Source of the DNA: Chlamydiota bacterium
GTDB taxonomy: Bacteria; Chlamydiota; Chlamydiia; Chlamydiales; Rhabdochlamydiaceae
Length of the DNA: 5,076 bases
Direction: 5' to 3'
Assembly (NCBI GenBank): GCA_011065235.1
Contig: JAAKFB010000143.1
Location: 1 to 5,076 of the forward strand
Below are positions 1 to 5,046 of this stretch, in pieces. Below the pieces are notes generated by a model. That model made no database searches and was not told the origin of the DNA. It worked only from the letters and a program-made list of their open reading frames with translations. Position 1 is the stretch's first letter. The number at the start of each line of letters is the position of its first letter. The position numbers were made by a program, and so were the translations under genes.

Positions 1-49
1 AAGATTTATATTATTTGAAATTAAAAAAACCAATACCATAGGAGAAAAA

Positions 50-334
50 ATGTCCATTCCAAACATAAACAATAATATCGAAACTCAACCTTTTAACCAA
101 AGTGTCAAGGGTTTTATTCAAGACTTAAAGAAAAAAGTAGATACAATCGTTCAGCGGGTATTAAACCACATCAACCTAGCCCGCGCCCGTTCTTTCGAAC
201 AGTGGTTCACAAATAATCGTGATCTTGTATCCAAGCCCTTAACTTTAAATTTGCCAGAAATCACTAGTATACCATCGGATATCCGTAAATTATGTACTTT
301 GCAACAACTAGATCTAAATCCCCAAGGTGATTAA
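50..334 (+). CDS. Truncated leucine-rich-repeat protein (N-terminal stub)
   Basis: This 94-residue reading frame starts at an ATG preceded by AGGAG at 40-44, five bases upstream, which supports the start. Residues 1-45 are polar and probably helical. Residues 46-63 (SFEQWFTNNRDLV) resemble the cap that precedes repeats in many LRR proteins of environmental chlamydiae (recalled, not searched). Residues 64-90 form one LRR unit with the spacing L-T-L-N-L, then IPSDIRKL and LQQLDLN. The frame stops four residues later, where the next repeat would begin. LRR proteins normally carry several to many repeats, so this is probably the remnant of a longer gene with its repeat block deleted. The other frames downstream show no LRR continuation before the terminator. 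It may still be expressed, as the SD and terminator are intact. There is no signal peptide. LRR proteins are protein-binding scaffolds and often effectors in intracellular bacteria, but one repeat is unlikely to fold as a solenoid. Confidence 0.6.
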   Translation: MSIPNINNNIETQPFNQSVKGFIQDLKKKVDTIVQRVLNHINLARARSFEQWFTNNRDLVSKPLTLNLPEITSIPSDIRKLCTLQQLDLNPQGD

Positions 335-344
335 CAAGAGCTTG

Positions 345-382
345 AGAGACCAAGATAAGTAACAGCTTGGTCTCTATCTTTT
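345..382 (+). terminator. Intrinsic terminator after the LRR stub
   Basis: A perfect 10-bp stem (AGAGACCAAG at 345-354 with CTTGGTCTCT at 366-375) encloses an 11-base loop and is followed by ATCTTTT. It lies 10 bases past the stop at 332-334. On the opposite strand the stem is not followed by a T run, so it serves fumC poorly, although the two genes converge here and the hairpin could act weakly in both directions. Confidence 0.8.
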
Positions 383-410
383 CGGAAAAGCTAGGGAACA
401 GGTTGAATTA

Positions 411-1793
411 TTAAGTAACCATTTTACGAGGATCGACGATCTCATCAAACTCTTTTTCCGTCAGAAACTTGAGTTCGAGTGCAGCAGCTTTAAGAGTTTT
501 ATTTTCACTATAGGCCTTCTTCACGATTTGGCTTGCCTTATCATAGCCAATGACCGTATTCAATGCAGTTGCGAGCATCAAAGAGTTGTCTAAATGCAAC
601 TGGATCCCCTCTCGATTCGGCTTAATTCCCTCTACACATTTTTTCGCAAAAGTATCCGCCATATCTCCGAGAAGATAAATCGATTGAAGTAGATTATAGA
701 TCATTACAGGGCGGAAAACATTGAGCTGGAGTTGACCCATCGACCCACTGACAGCTATCGTCATGTCATTGCCCATCACTTGAGCCGCTACCATCGTCAT
801 CGCCTCACACTGAGTCGGGTTGACTTTGCCTGGCATGATGGACGAACCAGGCTCATTGGCCGGCAAGAAAAGCTCTCCGATGCCGCAGCGAGGCCCCGAT
901 CCAAGAAGACGAATGTCATTGGCGATCTTCATATAGGCGCATGCAATCTGTTTCAATGCCCCACTTAGTCCCACAATCGAATCGTTTGCAGCTAGTGCCT
1001 CAAACTTATTCGCCGCTGAGACAATCGGATATCCCGTCAGTTTAGCCAACTCCTCGGCAACCCTTTTGGCATATTTAGGATCCGTGTTGAGCCCCGTTCC
1101 GACAGCGGTTCCACCCAGAGCAATCTCATATAAAGGAACAAGAGCCGTTTTCACAGCTTCTATCCCCTTTTCGATTTGAGTAGCATAGCCAGAGAACTCT
1201 TGTCCGAGTGTCAACGGTGTCGCATCCATCAGGTGGGTGCGCCCTGTTTTAATGATGTCTTTGAATTCCTGTGCCTTTTGCCCAAGCGCCTTGTGCAAGC
1301 TTTCTAAACCAGGAAGCAAGCGGCCGTTCACCTCATGGATCGCAGCAATATGCATCGCCGTTGGAAACGTATCGTTGGAGCTCTGGGATTTGTTGACATC
1401 GTCATTGGGGTGAATGGGATCTTTGCTCCCCAAAGTGCCTCCGAGCTTCTGAATGCACCAATTACTGATCACCTCGTTGACATTCATATTCGTCTGCGTT
1501 CCCGATCCCGTCTGCCATACGACAAGAAGAAAATGCTCATCCAATTTGCCTGCAATCAATGCATCGCAAGCCTCAACGATCAACTCTTTCTTCTCATCTG
1601 CCAAAAGGCCGAGCTCTGCATTGACAATCGCCGCCGCTTTTTTTACATAACCCAAGGCATAAATCATCTGAATGGGGATTTTTTCTATCCCTATAGGGAA
1701 GTTGAGATGGGAGCGCTCAGTCTGTGCCCCATAGAGTTTATCTGCTGGGACCTCGATCTCTCCAAGAGAATCCGTTTCTTTTCGTGTCTTCAT
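411..1793 (-). CDS. fumC: Class II fumarate hydratase (fumarase C)
   Basis: Fumarase interconverts fumarate and L-malate in the TCA cycle, acting in the cytoplasm as an iron-independent homotetramer. The 460-residue length is the family norm. The superfamily signature GSSIMPGKVNP lies at 316-326 and contains the catalytic serine of the mobile loop (S317/S318), with K323 and N325 as substrate ligands. GRTHLMDATPLTLGQ at 184-198 holds H187, equivalent to H188 of the E. coli enzyme. SGTQTNMN at 97-104 and KSQSSND at 135-141 are the other two conserved blocks that build each shared active site. The C-terminus (FDEIVDPRKMV) matches the usual FumC ending. The ATG at 1793 has AAGGA five bases upstream (1799-1803 on the + strand). 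The gene stands alone on this strand, is divergent from the cyclase gene and converges on the LRR stub. All key residues are present, so it should be active. Aspartase and argininosuccinate lyase share the fold but differ from this sequence in the flanking blocks. Confidence 0.97.
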   Translation of the reverse strand: MKTRKETDSLGEIEVPADKLYGAQTERSHLNFPIGIEKIPIQMIYALGYVKKAAAIVNAELGLLADEKKELIVEACDALIAGKLDEHFLLVVWQTGSGTQTNMNVNEVISNWCIQKLGGTLGSKDPIHPNDDVNKSQSSNDTFPTAMHIAAIHEVNGRLLPGLESLHKALGQKAQEFKDIIKTGRTHLMDATPLTLGQEFSGYATQIEKGIEAVKTALVPLYEIALGGTAVGTGLNTDPKYAKRVAEELAKLTGYPIVSAANKFEALAANDSIVGLSGALKQIACAYMKIANDIRLLGSGPRCGIGELFLPANEPGSSIMPGKVNPTQCEAMTMVAAQVMGNDMTIAVSGSMGQLQLNVFRPVMIYNLLQSIYLLGDMADTFAKKCVEGIKPNREGIQLHLDNSLMLATALNTVIGYDKASQIVKKAYSENKTLKAAALELKFLTEKEFDEIVDPRKMVT

Positions 1794-1796
1794 TAT

Positions 1797-1825
1797 TTTC
1801 CTTATTAAAAAAATTATACTATAAT
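1797..1825 (+). promoter_or_regulatory. Predicted promoter of the cyclase-exporter operon
   Basis: A perfect TATAAT at 1820-1825 faces right. The -35 position (TTTCCT at 1797-1802, 17-bp spacer) is a weak match and coincides with the fumC ribosome site on the other strand. The start point would be about 1831-1833, only a few bases before the ATG at 1836, so the message would be leaderless or nearly so. Confidence 0.45.
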
Positions 1826-1841
1826 ATCAAGTAAGATGGAT
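1813..1841 (-). promoter_or_regulatory. Predicted fumC promoter
   Basis: On the minus strand a perfect TATAAT lies at 1813-1818, with only a poor -35 match (ATCCAT) at 1836-1841, 17 bp away. Transcription would begin near 1806, leaving about 12 bases of leader that still contains the AAGGA ribosome site. A second AT-rich candidate, TATTAT, lies at 1821-1826. The -35 position falls on the first codons of the divergent cyclase gene. Confidence 0.45.
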
Positions 1842-2474
1842 ATGACGAAAATTTATGATATCAGTCTGACACTAACCGAGCACACTCCTGTATGGCCTGG
1901 AAGTGAGAGGGCCCATTTTGAGCAAATTCTCTCAAGGGGAAAAGGAGATGACGCAAATGTCACGCAGATGAACATGTGCGCCCATATAGGGACTCATGTT
2001 GATGCCCCCTGTCATTTTTTAGATGTCAAAGATGGTGTAGAAACCCTTCCTCTAGATATTCTCACCGGCCCTGCCCAGGTCATCGAGCTTCCAAAAGCCA
2101 AGACAATTTCTGCAGAAGCCCTGCAGAGCGCCAAAATCTCTCCCGACACAAAGCGCCTCTTGATCAAAACTCCCAATTCTCTTGAATGGACAAAAGGAGC
2201 TACTGAATTCACAACTGAATATATGGGCCTGAGCGCTGATGCCGCTGTTTTTCTCGTAGAAAAAGGAATTCAACTCATCGGCGTCGATTATCTTTCTGTA
2301 GCTGCATTTGATGAAATGGTCCCCACCCATCAGATTTTGCTAAAAGCCGGCATTGTGATCGTCGAAGCGCTCGATCTTTCTCAAATCACTCCCGAAGACT
2401 ACACCCTTTACTGTTTACCCCTGAAAATTGCGGGTGCCGATGGCGCCCCCGCAAGAGCGATTTTGGTGAAATAA
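1836..2474 (+). CDS. Cyclase-family metal-dependent hydrolase (kynurenine formamidase-like)
   Basis: The 212-residue protein belongs to the cyclase family (PF04199 type), whose best-known member, KynB, hydrolyses N-formylkynurenine to kynurenine and formate. The family motif HxGTHxDxPxHF is complete: H50, H54, D56 and H60 in HIGTHVDAPCHF. H165 and E177 are 12 residues apart, as in the distal metal ligands of KynB (H160/E172). PVWPG at 18-22 and GVDYLSV at 149-155 are also typical. The metal site therefore looks intact, probably for two zinc or manganese ions. There is no signal peptide, so the protein is cytoplasmic. No kynA or kynU lies nearby and other family members act on other substrates (isatin hydrolase, for example), so the substrate is open. 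The start is uncertain: ATG occurs at 1836 and 1842 and neither has a good SD. The stop overlaps the exporter start by one base (TAATG), which implies an operon and translational coupling. Confidence 0.88.
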   Translation: MDMTKIYDISLTLTEHTPVWPGSERAHFEQILSRGKGDDANVTQMNMCAHIGTHVDAPCHFLDVKDGVETLPLDILTGPAQVIELPKAKTISAEALQSAKISPDTKRLLIKTPNSLEWTKGATEFTTEYMGLSADAAVFLVEKGIQLIGVDYLSVAAFDEMVPTHQILLKAGIVIVEALDLSQITPEDYTLYCLPLKIAGADGAPARAILVK

Positions 2475-3664
2475 TGACCCACACCAAACAATTTGTCCGC
2501 CGGATCCTTTCTATCGTCATTCCGATGACCCTCTTTCTAGGATTTGGAATCGATCTCTACTCCCCCTCTTTTCCCCTAATCGCCAAATCTCTAAATACGA
2601 ATGAGCAACTCGTCCAGCTCACCATTGCCACCTATTTTTTTGGCTATACGATCGGCCTACTCTTCTTTGGACCGATCTCCGATGCCATTGGAAGGAAAAA
2701 GCCCTTAATTTTTGGGTTCCTATTGTACTGCCTGCTAAGCCTATTTTGTGCTTTTTCTACAAACATCGATATGCTTCTCACCTTCCGATTTTTCCAAGGA
2801 GCTGGAGCGGCATCTGTAGGGGTGATGTTCCGCTCGATTCTCAGTGACGTGTTCATGGGGAAGCAACTCGCAACCTCCATGAGTTACACCTCAATGAGTT
2901 ACCGAACAGGTCCCATCATCGCACCGCTAATCGGGGGCTATTTAACCACTTATTTTGGATGGTCCTCGAACTTCTATTTTCTCATGATCTTCAGTGGACT
3001 TTTTGCCCTTTCCGTCTTCTTCTTTTTACCAGAGACCCATACAGACCTCTCCCCCATTCATCTGAAATCCATTCTCAAAAAGTACAAAGCGCTTTTCCAA
3101 TGCCGCCCTTTCATCGGAGGGGGAATTACCAACGGCATACTCTATGCCATGATGATCATCTTCAACATTGTAGGGCCCTTTTTTATCCAAGATATTCTCG
3201 GATATTCTCCTATCGATTTTGGTCATATTGCCTTTTTTTTGGGCTTAGCTGCTCTTTGCGGCATTCTTTTCAACCGACTCCTCCTCCAGTTTCTTTCAGT
3301 TGAGAAAATCATTCGACTCGGAATGATTTCCCTAATATTCATCTGCATATTGCAAACCATCAGCGCCTTTTTGTTCCCAGTCAACCTCTATAGCTTGCTC
3401 ATTCCCATTGCCTGCATCGTCTTTGCCTCCGGCCTTGTAGTTTCAAACATGTTGAGCCAAATTCTAGAACTCGTCCCTCATAGCAAGGGAATTACAAGTT
3501 CACTTTCTGCAATTCTTGTCGTCGCCACAACGGGAATCCTCACCGCATTATCAAGCTTCCTCAAGTCCGACACCATCATCCCCTTTGCCCTCGCCTATCT
3601 CGCAATCACTTTCATCGCCTATTTCTGCTACCGATTCCTGTTTCTCAAGAGAGCAAAGGAGTGA
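2474..3664 (+). CDS. MFS drug/metabolite exporter, Bcr/CflA (DHA1) type
   Basis: This 396-residue inner-membrane protein has about twelve hydrophobic helices, roughly at 11-33, 47-66, 78-94, 100-119, 134-158, 165-186, 212-238, 246-268, 279-300, 304-325, 338-361 and 367-391. A positively charged loop (HLKSILKKYKALFQCR, 196-211) lies between the two six-helix halves. MFS motif A is GPISDAIGRKKP at 66-77, motif B is RFFQGAGAAS at 105-114 (R105 conserved) and the antiporter motif C region is TGPIIAPLIGG at 145-155. GIDLYSPSFP at 25-34 matches the acidic TM1 signature of Bcr/CflA exporters, which are proton-driven efflux pumps for drugs and small metabolites. The ATG overlaps the cyclase stop, with GGTGA four bases upstream, so translation is probably coupled. 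Pairing with a cyclase-family hydrolase suggests it exports the enzyme's product or substrate, which is inference. No clear terminator follows: only a 4-bp stem (3663-3673) lies in the 29-bp gap before the convergent gene. Confidence 0.93.
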   Translation: MTHTKQFVRRILSIVIPMTLFLGFGIDLYSPSFPLIAKSLNTNEQLVQLTIATYFFGYTIGLLFFGPISDAIGRKKPLIFGFLLYCLLSLFCAFSTNIDMLLTFRFFQGAGAASVGVMFRSILSDVFMGKQLATSMSYTSMSYRTGPIIAPLIGGYLTTYFGWSSNFYFLMIFSGLFALSVFFFLPETHTDLSPIHLKSILKKYKALFQCRPFIGGGITNGILYAMMIIFNIVGPFFIQDILGYSPIDFGHIAFFLGLAALCGILFNRLLLQFLSVEKIIRLGMISLIFICILQTISAFLFPVNLYSLLIPIACIVFASGLVVSNMLSQILELVPHSKGITSSLSAILVVATTGILTALSSFLKSDTIIPFALAYLAITFIAYFCYRFLFLKRAKE

Positions 3665-3693
3665 GAAGGTCTCTTAGGGCCCGTAGAAATAAA

Positions 3694-4641
3694 CTATCTG
3701 CTATTATATCCACTCTTTTCACGAATGAGGCGTATTGCCTCTTCGGATAGCTCTTTTTTGGGAGGTTGAGGCGGGTTGCCTTTCAAAATGCTCACGGCAA
3801 GTTCACAAAAATCTTTTCCTTTAAAAAGCTCAATACAACGATTTCTTTCCGTTCGATACCTCTCCACTTGCTCATCAATTACTTGATACGAAACAAATGT
3901 AGGCAAATCCAAATCTTCGATTGTCAGTTCATGAGCTGGTAAGCCAGAGCCTGCAGGGGAAAAACAAGAATTTCTCCTTTGAGGATAATGGATTTTTTTC
4001 TTTTGCTCCCAATTGAAATAACTAGCATTCTTCTCTCCAAAACCAAAAAGAAGCCCCAACTGATAATGGTTTTTCTTAATCTTTTTCCACAAAGGATCTA
4101 AGCCATCGCCTATTCGATATACTACTTTTTCTGGATCAAACGGCTCTCCAACGATTTTTTCAAAGTCTTCGTAATATTTTTTTAAAATGTAAGTGACAGA
4201 AAGGATATTTATCAAAAAACCTCCTCCAAAGTCTTCATCTTCTTGAATGAGGAATTGATCCCCTAAGTACTTCTCTTGCACTTTTTTCCAATCATTCCAT
4301 AATTTTCGCGCGTCTTCTCTTGTAGGATGAAATTTTGCAAACGAAATATGTTTACGGAATTGTTCAGTTTGCACCGAGTAGAGCTCTCTTTTTTCCCGTT
4401 CATCGATAATAGGAACATAAGTGAAAGCCGACATCGGTTTAGACCCCAAGAGGGTATATATTCCGCGCTCTTCGATTAAAGCATGCTTGAGAAAAAGTTC
4501 TACTCGGGCTTTATCTTCGGGAGCAACGATTGGCTCATTCGCATTGGCAAGAATTGGCAAACATATTGAGAATAATAAAATGCAAGCAGAGAACAAATTT
4601 TTAATTAACAACCCTTTCACTCGGAGGAAAGATGAAGACAT
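3694..4641 (-). CDS. Secreted protein of unknown function
   Basis: I do not recognise a characterised family. The 315-residue protein begins with a classical signal peptide: lysines at 9 and 14, a hydrophobic core from about 15 to 31, and a likely signal peptidase I cleavage after ANA (A34), so the mature chain starts at about N35. No lipobox cysteine follows, so it should be soluble in the periplasm or exported further. The mature part is rich in K, E and aromatics. Visible blocks are GIYTLLGSKPMSAF (60-73), VVYRIGDGLDPLWKKIKK (173-190), GLLFGFGEK (196-204) and a proline-rich stretch with a charged tail (287-315). C226, C269 and C279 could form disulfides. The GIYTLLGSKP block recalls secreted protein families of environmental chlamydiae (memory, unverified). 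The ATG at 4641 has only a weak upstream GAGAG. A GTG at 4620 would also leave a signal peptide but lacks an SD. The 5' end overlaps the start of the divergent broken gene by 10 bp, and its apparent promoter lies in an inserted element. Confidence 0.75.
   Translation of the reverse strand: MSSSFLRVKGLLIKNLFSACILLFSICLPILANANEPIVAPEDKARVELFLKHALIEERGIYTLLGSKPMSAFTYVPIIDEREKRELYSVQTEQFRKHISFAKFHPTREDARKLWNDWKKVQEKYLGDQFLIQEDEDFGGGFLINILSVTYILKKYYEDFEKIVGEPFDPEKVVYRIGDGLDPLWKKIKKNHYQLGLLFGFGEKNASYFNWEQKKKIHYPQRRNSCFSPAGSGLPAHELTIEDLDLPTFVSYQVIDEQVERYRTERNRCIELFKGKDFCELAVSILKGNPPQPPKKELSEEAIRLIREKSGYNSR
4554..4581 (+). promoter_or_regulatory. Possible promoter of the interrupted secreted-protein gene
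   Basis: TTGGCA (4554-4559) and TAAAAT (4576-4581) are 16 bp apart, placing transcription at about 4588, some 44 bases before the ATG at 4632. The site lies inside the signal-peptide codons of the opposite-strand gene. The match is fair, but chance is plausible in AT-rich DNA. Confidence 0.3.
4623..4627 (+). promoter_or_regulatory. Ribosome binding site that defines the start at 4632
   Basis: GGAGG lies four bases before the ATG at 4632. It is the strongest SD in the window and supports a real gene start on the + strand here, although the intact reading frame afterwards is only 47 codons. Confidence 0.6.
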
Positions 4642-4663
4642 TTTTCAAACTCTCAATTTTGTT

Positions 4664-4693
4664 TTTATACTACGCGCAGGAAGGTTTTGTGAA
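4664..4693 (-). promoter_or_regulatory. Outward promoter at the left end of the element, toward the secreted-protein gene
   Basis: On the minus strand TTCACA (4688-4693, five of six to TTGACA) and TATAAA (4664-4669, five of six to TATAAT) are 18 bp apart. Transcription would start near 4657, about 16 bases before the ATG at 4641. The -35 box lies inside the element and the -10 box spans the insertion junction. In the reconstructed uninserted sequence the same place reads ACTAAAAAC, so the insertion created this promoter if it works. Confidence 0.5.
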
Positions 4694-4701
4694 TTTGGAC
4701 T
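4668..4701 (+). repeat. Left terminal inverted repeat of the element
   Basis: This arm begins TACTACGCGC and ends in GAATTTGGACT. Its mismatches to the right arm are at 4671, 4676, 4678, 4680 and 4681 only. The TA immediately outside (4666-4667) is the presumed target duplication. Confidence 0.75.
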
Positions 4702-4793
4702 TGGCGAGACAAAGCCAAATCGATACGAACGAGGAGCACCATTCCCAAATAGGGAAGGGTGACGAGGAGGGGTGATTTGGCAAAGTCGCAGCC

Positions 4794-4827
4794 AGTCCAA
4801 ATTCACAAAACCTGACGGAGCGTGGTA
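4794..4827 (-). repeat. Right terminal inverted repeat of the element
   Basis: Read on the minus strand it begins TACCACGCTC and ends in GAATTTGGACT. It matches the left arm at 29 of 34 positions and is followed on the + strand by TA (4828-4829). Confidence 0.75.
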
Positions 4828-4831
4828 TAGT
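4802..4831 (+). promoter_or_regulatory. Outward promoter candidate at the right end of the element
   Basis: This is the mirror image of the left-end promoter: TTCACA at 4802-4807, an 18-bp spacer, and TATAGT at 4826-4831 completed by the flanking TA and host bases. It would transcribe rightward into the remains of the broken gene, up to the hairpin at 4978-5001. Confidence 0.35.
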
Positions 4832-4977
4832 TGCACTGCAGTCTACTGCAGTATTTGCAAATTTTCAATCCCCAAGTAAAAGTGTACCAAAAAACTATCT
4901 CGACATGGAAAGATTGCACTTCTCAGAAAACGGGATTTATCTCCATGGCAATCAGAGGGTGTTTACAAAGTCATTTC

Positions 4978-5001
4978 ATTGCTCATTAGAGCAATCTTTT
5001 T
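4978..5001 (+). terminator. Probable intrinsic terminator
   Basis: A perfect 7-bp stem (ATTGCTC 4978-4984, GAGCAAT 4989-4995) with an ATTA loop is followed by CTTTTT. It is short but well formed for a rightward transcript. It overlaps the last codons of the broken gene (stop at 5007-5009), which is unusual for a terminator and casts doubt on that 3' end. Confidence 0.5.
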
Positions 5002-5027
5002 CCCTATGAGACACTTTTCGAGCTGCA

Positions 5028-5046
5028 CAAACTCAATTTGAGTTTG
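5028..5046. repeat. 19-bp near-perfect palindrome
   Basis: CAAACTCAATTTGAGTTTG has two 9-bp arms around a single central T. No T run follows on the + strand, so it is not a standard terminator. It could be an operator, or a part of a repeat that continues past the window. The rest of 5010-5076 shows no supportable gene. The bases near the edge contain another small palindrome (CTCCTAGGA). Confidence 0.45.

Larger units (their letters stand above)
4668..4827. mobile_element. 160-bp MITE-like palindromic element with TA target duplication
   Basis: The element is an imperfect inverted repeat over its whole length, centred near 4747/4748. The outer arms (4668-4701 and 4794-4827) match at 29 of 34 positions without gaps, including 20 perfect pairs (4682-4701 with 4794-4813). 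After a one-base offset the arms continue inward to 4721 and 4774. The centre forms another hairpin: CACC-A-TTCCC (4737-4746) with GGGAA-G-GGTG (4752-4761). TA dinucleotides flank it at 4666-4667 and 4828-4829, as expected for the TA duplication of IS630/Tc1-mariner transposases. It has no transposase gene, so it would need one supplied in trans. The boundaries are supported independently because precise excision with one TA restores the host gene's frame and signal peptide. Apparent reading frames through it (for example 4836-4645 on the minus strand) have no ribosome site and are products of the palindrome. Confidence 0.75.
4632..5009 (+). pseudogene. Small secreted-protein gene interrupted in its signal peptide by a MITE-like element
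   Basis: The frame opens at 4632 with MKTFFKLSILFL, the charged start and hydrophobic core of a signal peptide. At 4668 it runs into a 160-bp palindromic element and meets an in-frame TGA at 4773-4775. From 4830 the same frame continues as VALQSTAVFA, then NFQSPSK. Joining 4632-4667 to 4830-5009 gives a 71-residue protein with a perfect signal peptide (core LSILFLVAL, A-x-A cleavage after VFA) and a short mature domain containing NYLDMERLHFSENGIYLHG. I do not recognise the family. Mature-domain composition is protein-like, with no stop until 5007. The insertion adds 162 bp (54 codons), so the frame is kept and only the TGA breaks it. Re-initiation at ATG 4905 has no SD. The C-terminus is doubtful: a hairpin with a T run (4978-5001) overlaps the last codons, so the original 3' end may also be altered. 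The start overlaps the divergent gene by 10 bp. Confidence 0.65.

Noticed and set aside
374..394. Imperfect palindrome around CTTTTCGGAAAAG downstream of fumC as a fumC terminator
   Set aside because: The hairpin is A/T-rich with almost no loop, and no T run follows on the fumC strand, so it cannot be called a terminator.
1335..1808. 157-residue plus-strand frame opposite fumC
   Set aside because: It is a shadow of the fumC coding sequence, with no ribosome site and an arginine-, serine- and histidine-rich composition typical of antisense frames. The other antisense frames in fumC, the cyclase and the exporter were rejected for the same reason.
3662..3693. Possible terminator between the convergent exporter and secreted-protein genes (GAGA-AGG-TCTC, GGGCCC)
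   Set aside because: The stem is only 4 bp with a 3-base loop and no T run on either strand.
4421..4762. 113-residue plus-strand reading frame
   Set aside because: It is antisense to the secreted-protein gene and then runs into the element. The product lacks protein-like features, and the better-supported + frame is the one starting at 4632.
4645..4836. 63-residue minus-strand reading frame
   Set aside because: It has no ribosome site, lies almost wholly within the palindromic element and crosses its ends, so it is an element artefact rather than a gene.
4835..4852. ACTGCAGTCTACTGCAGT, two 8-bp palindromes one helical turn apart, resembling an operator
   Set aside because: In the rejoined gene these bases encode residues of the signal peptide (ALQSTAV) in the correct frame, which explains them without a regulator. 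No gene start lies just downstream.
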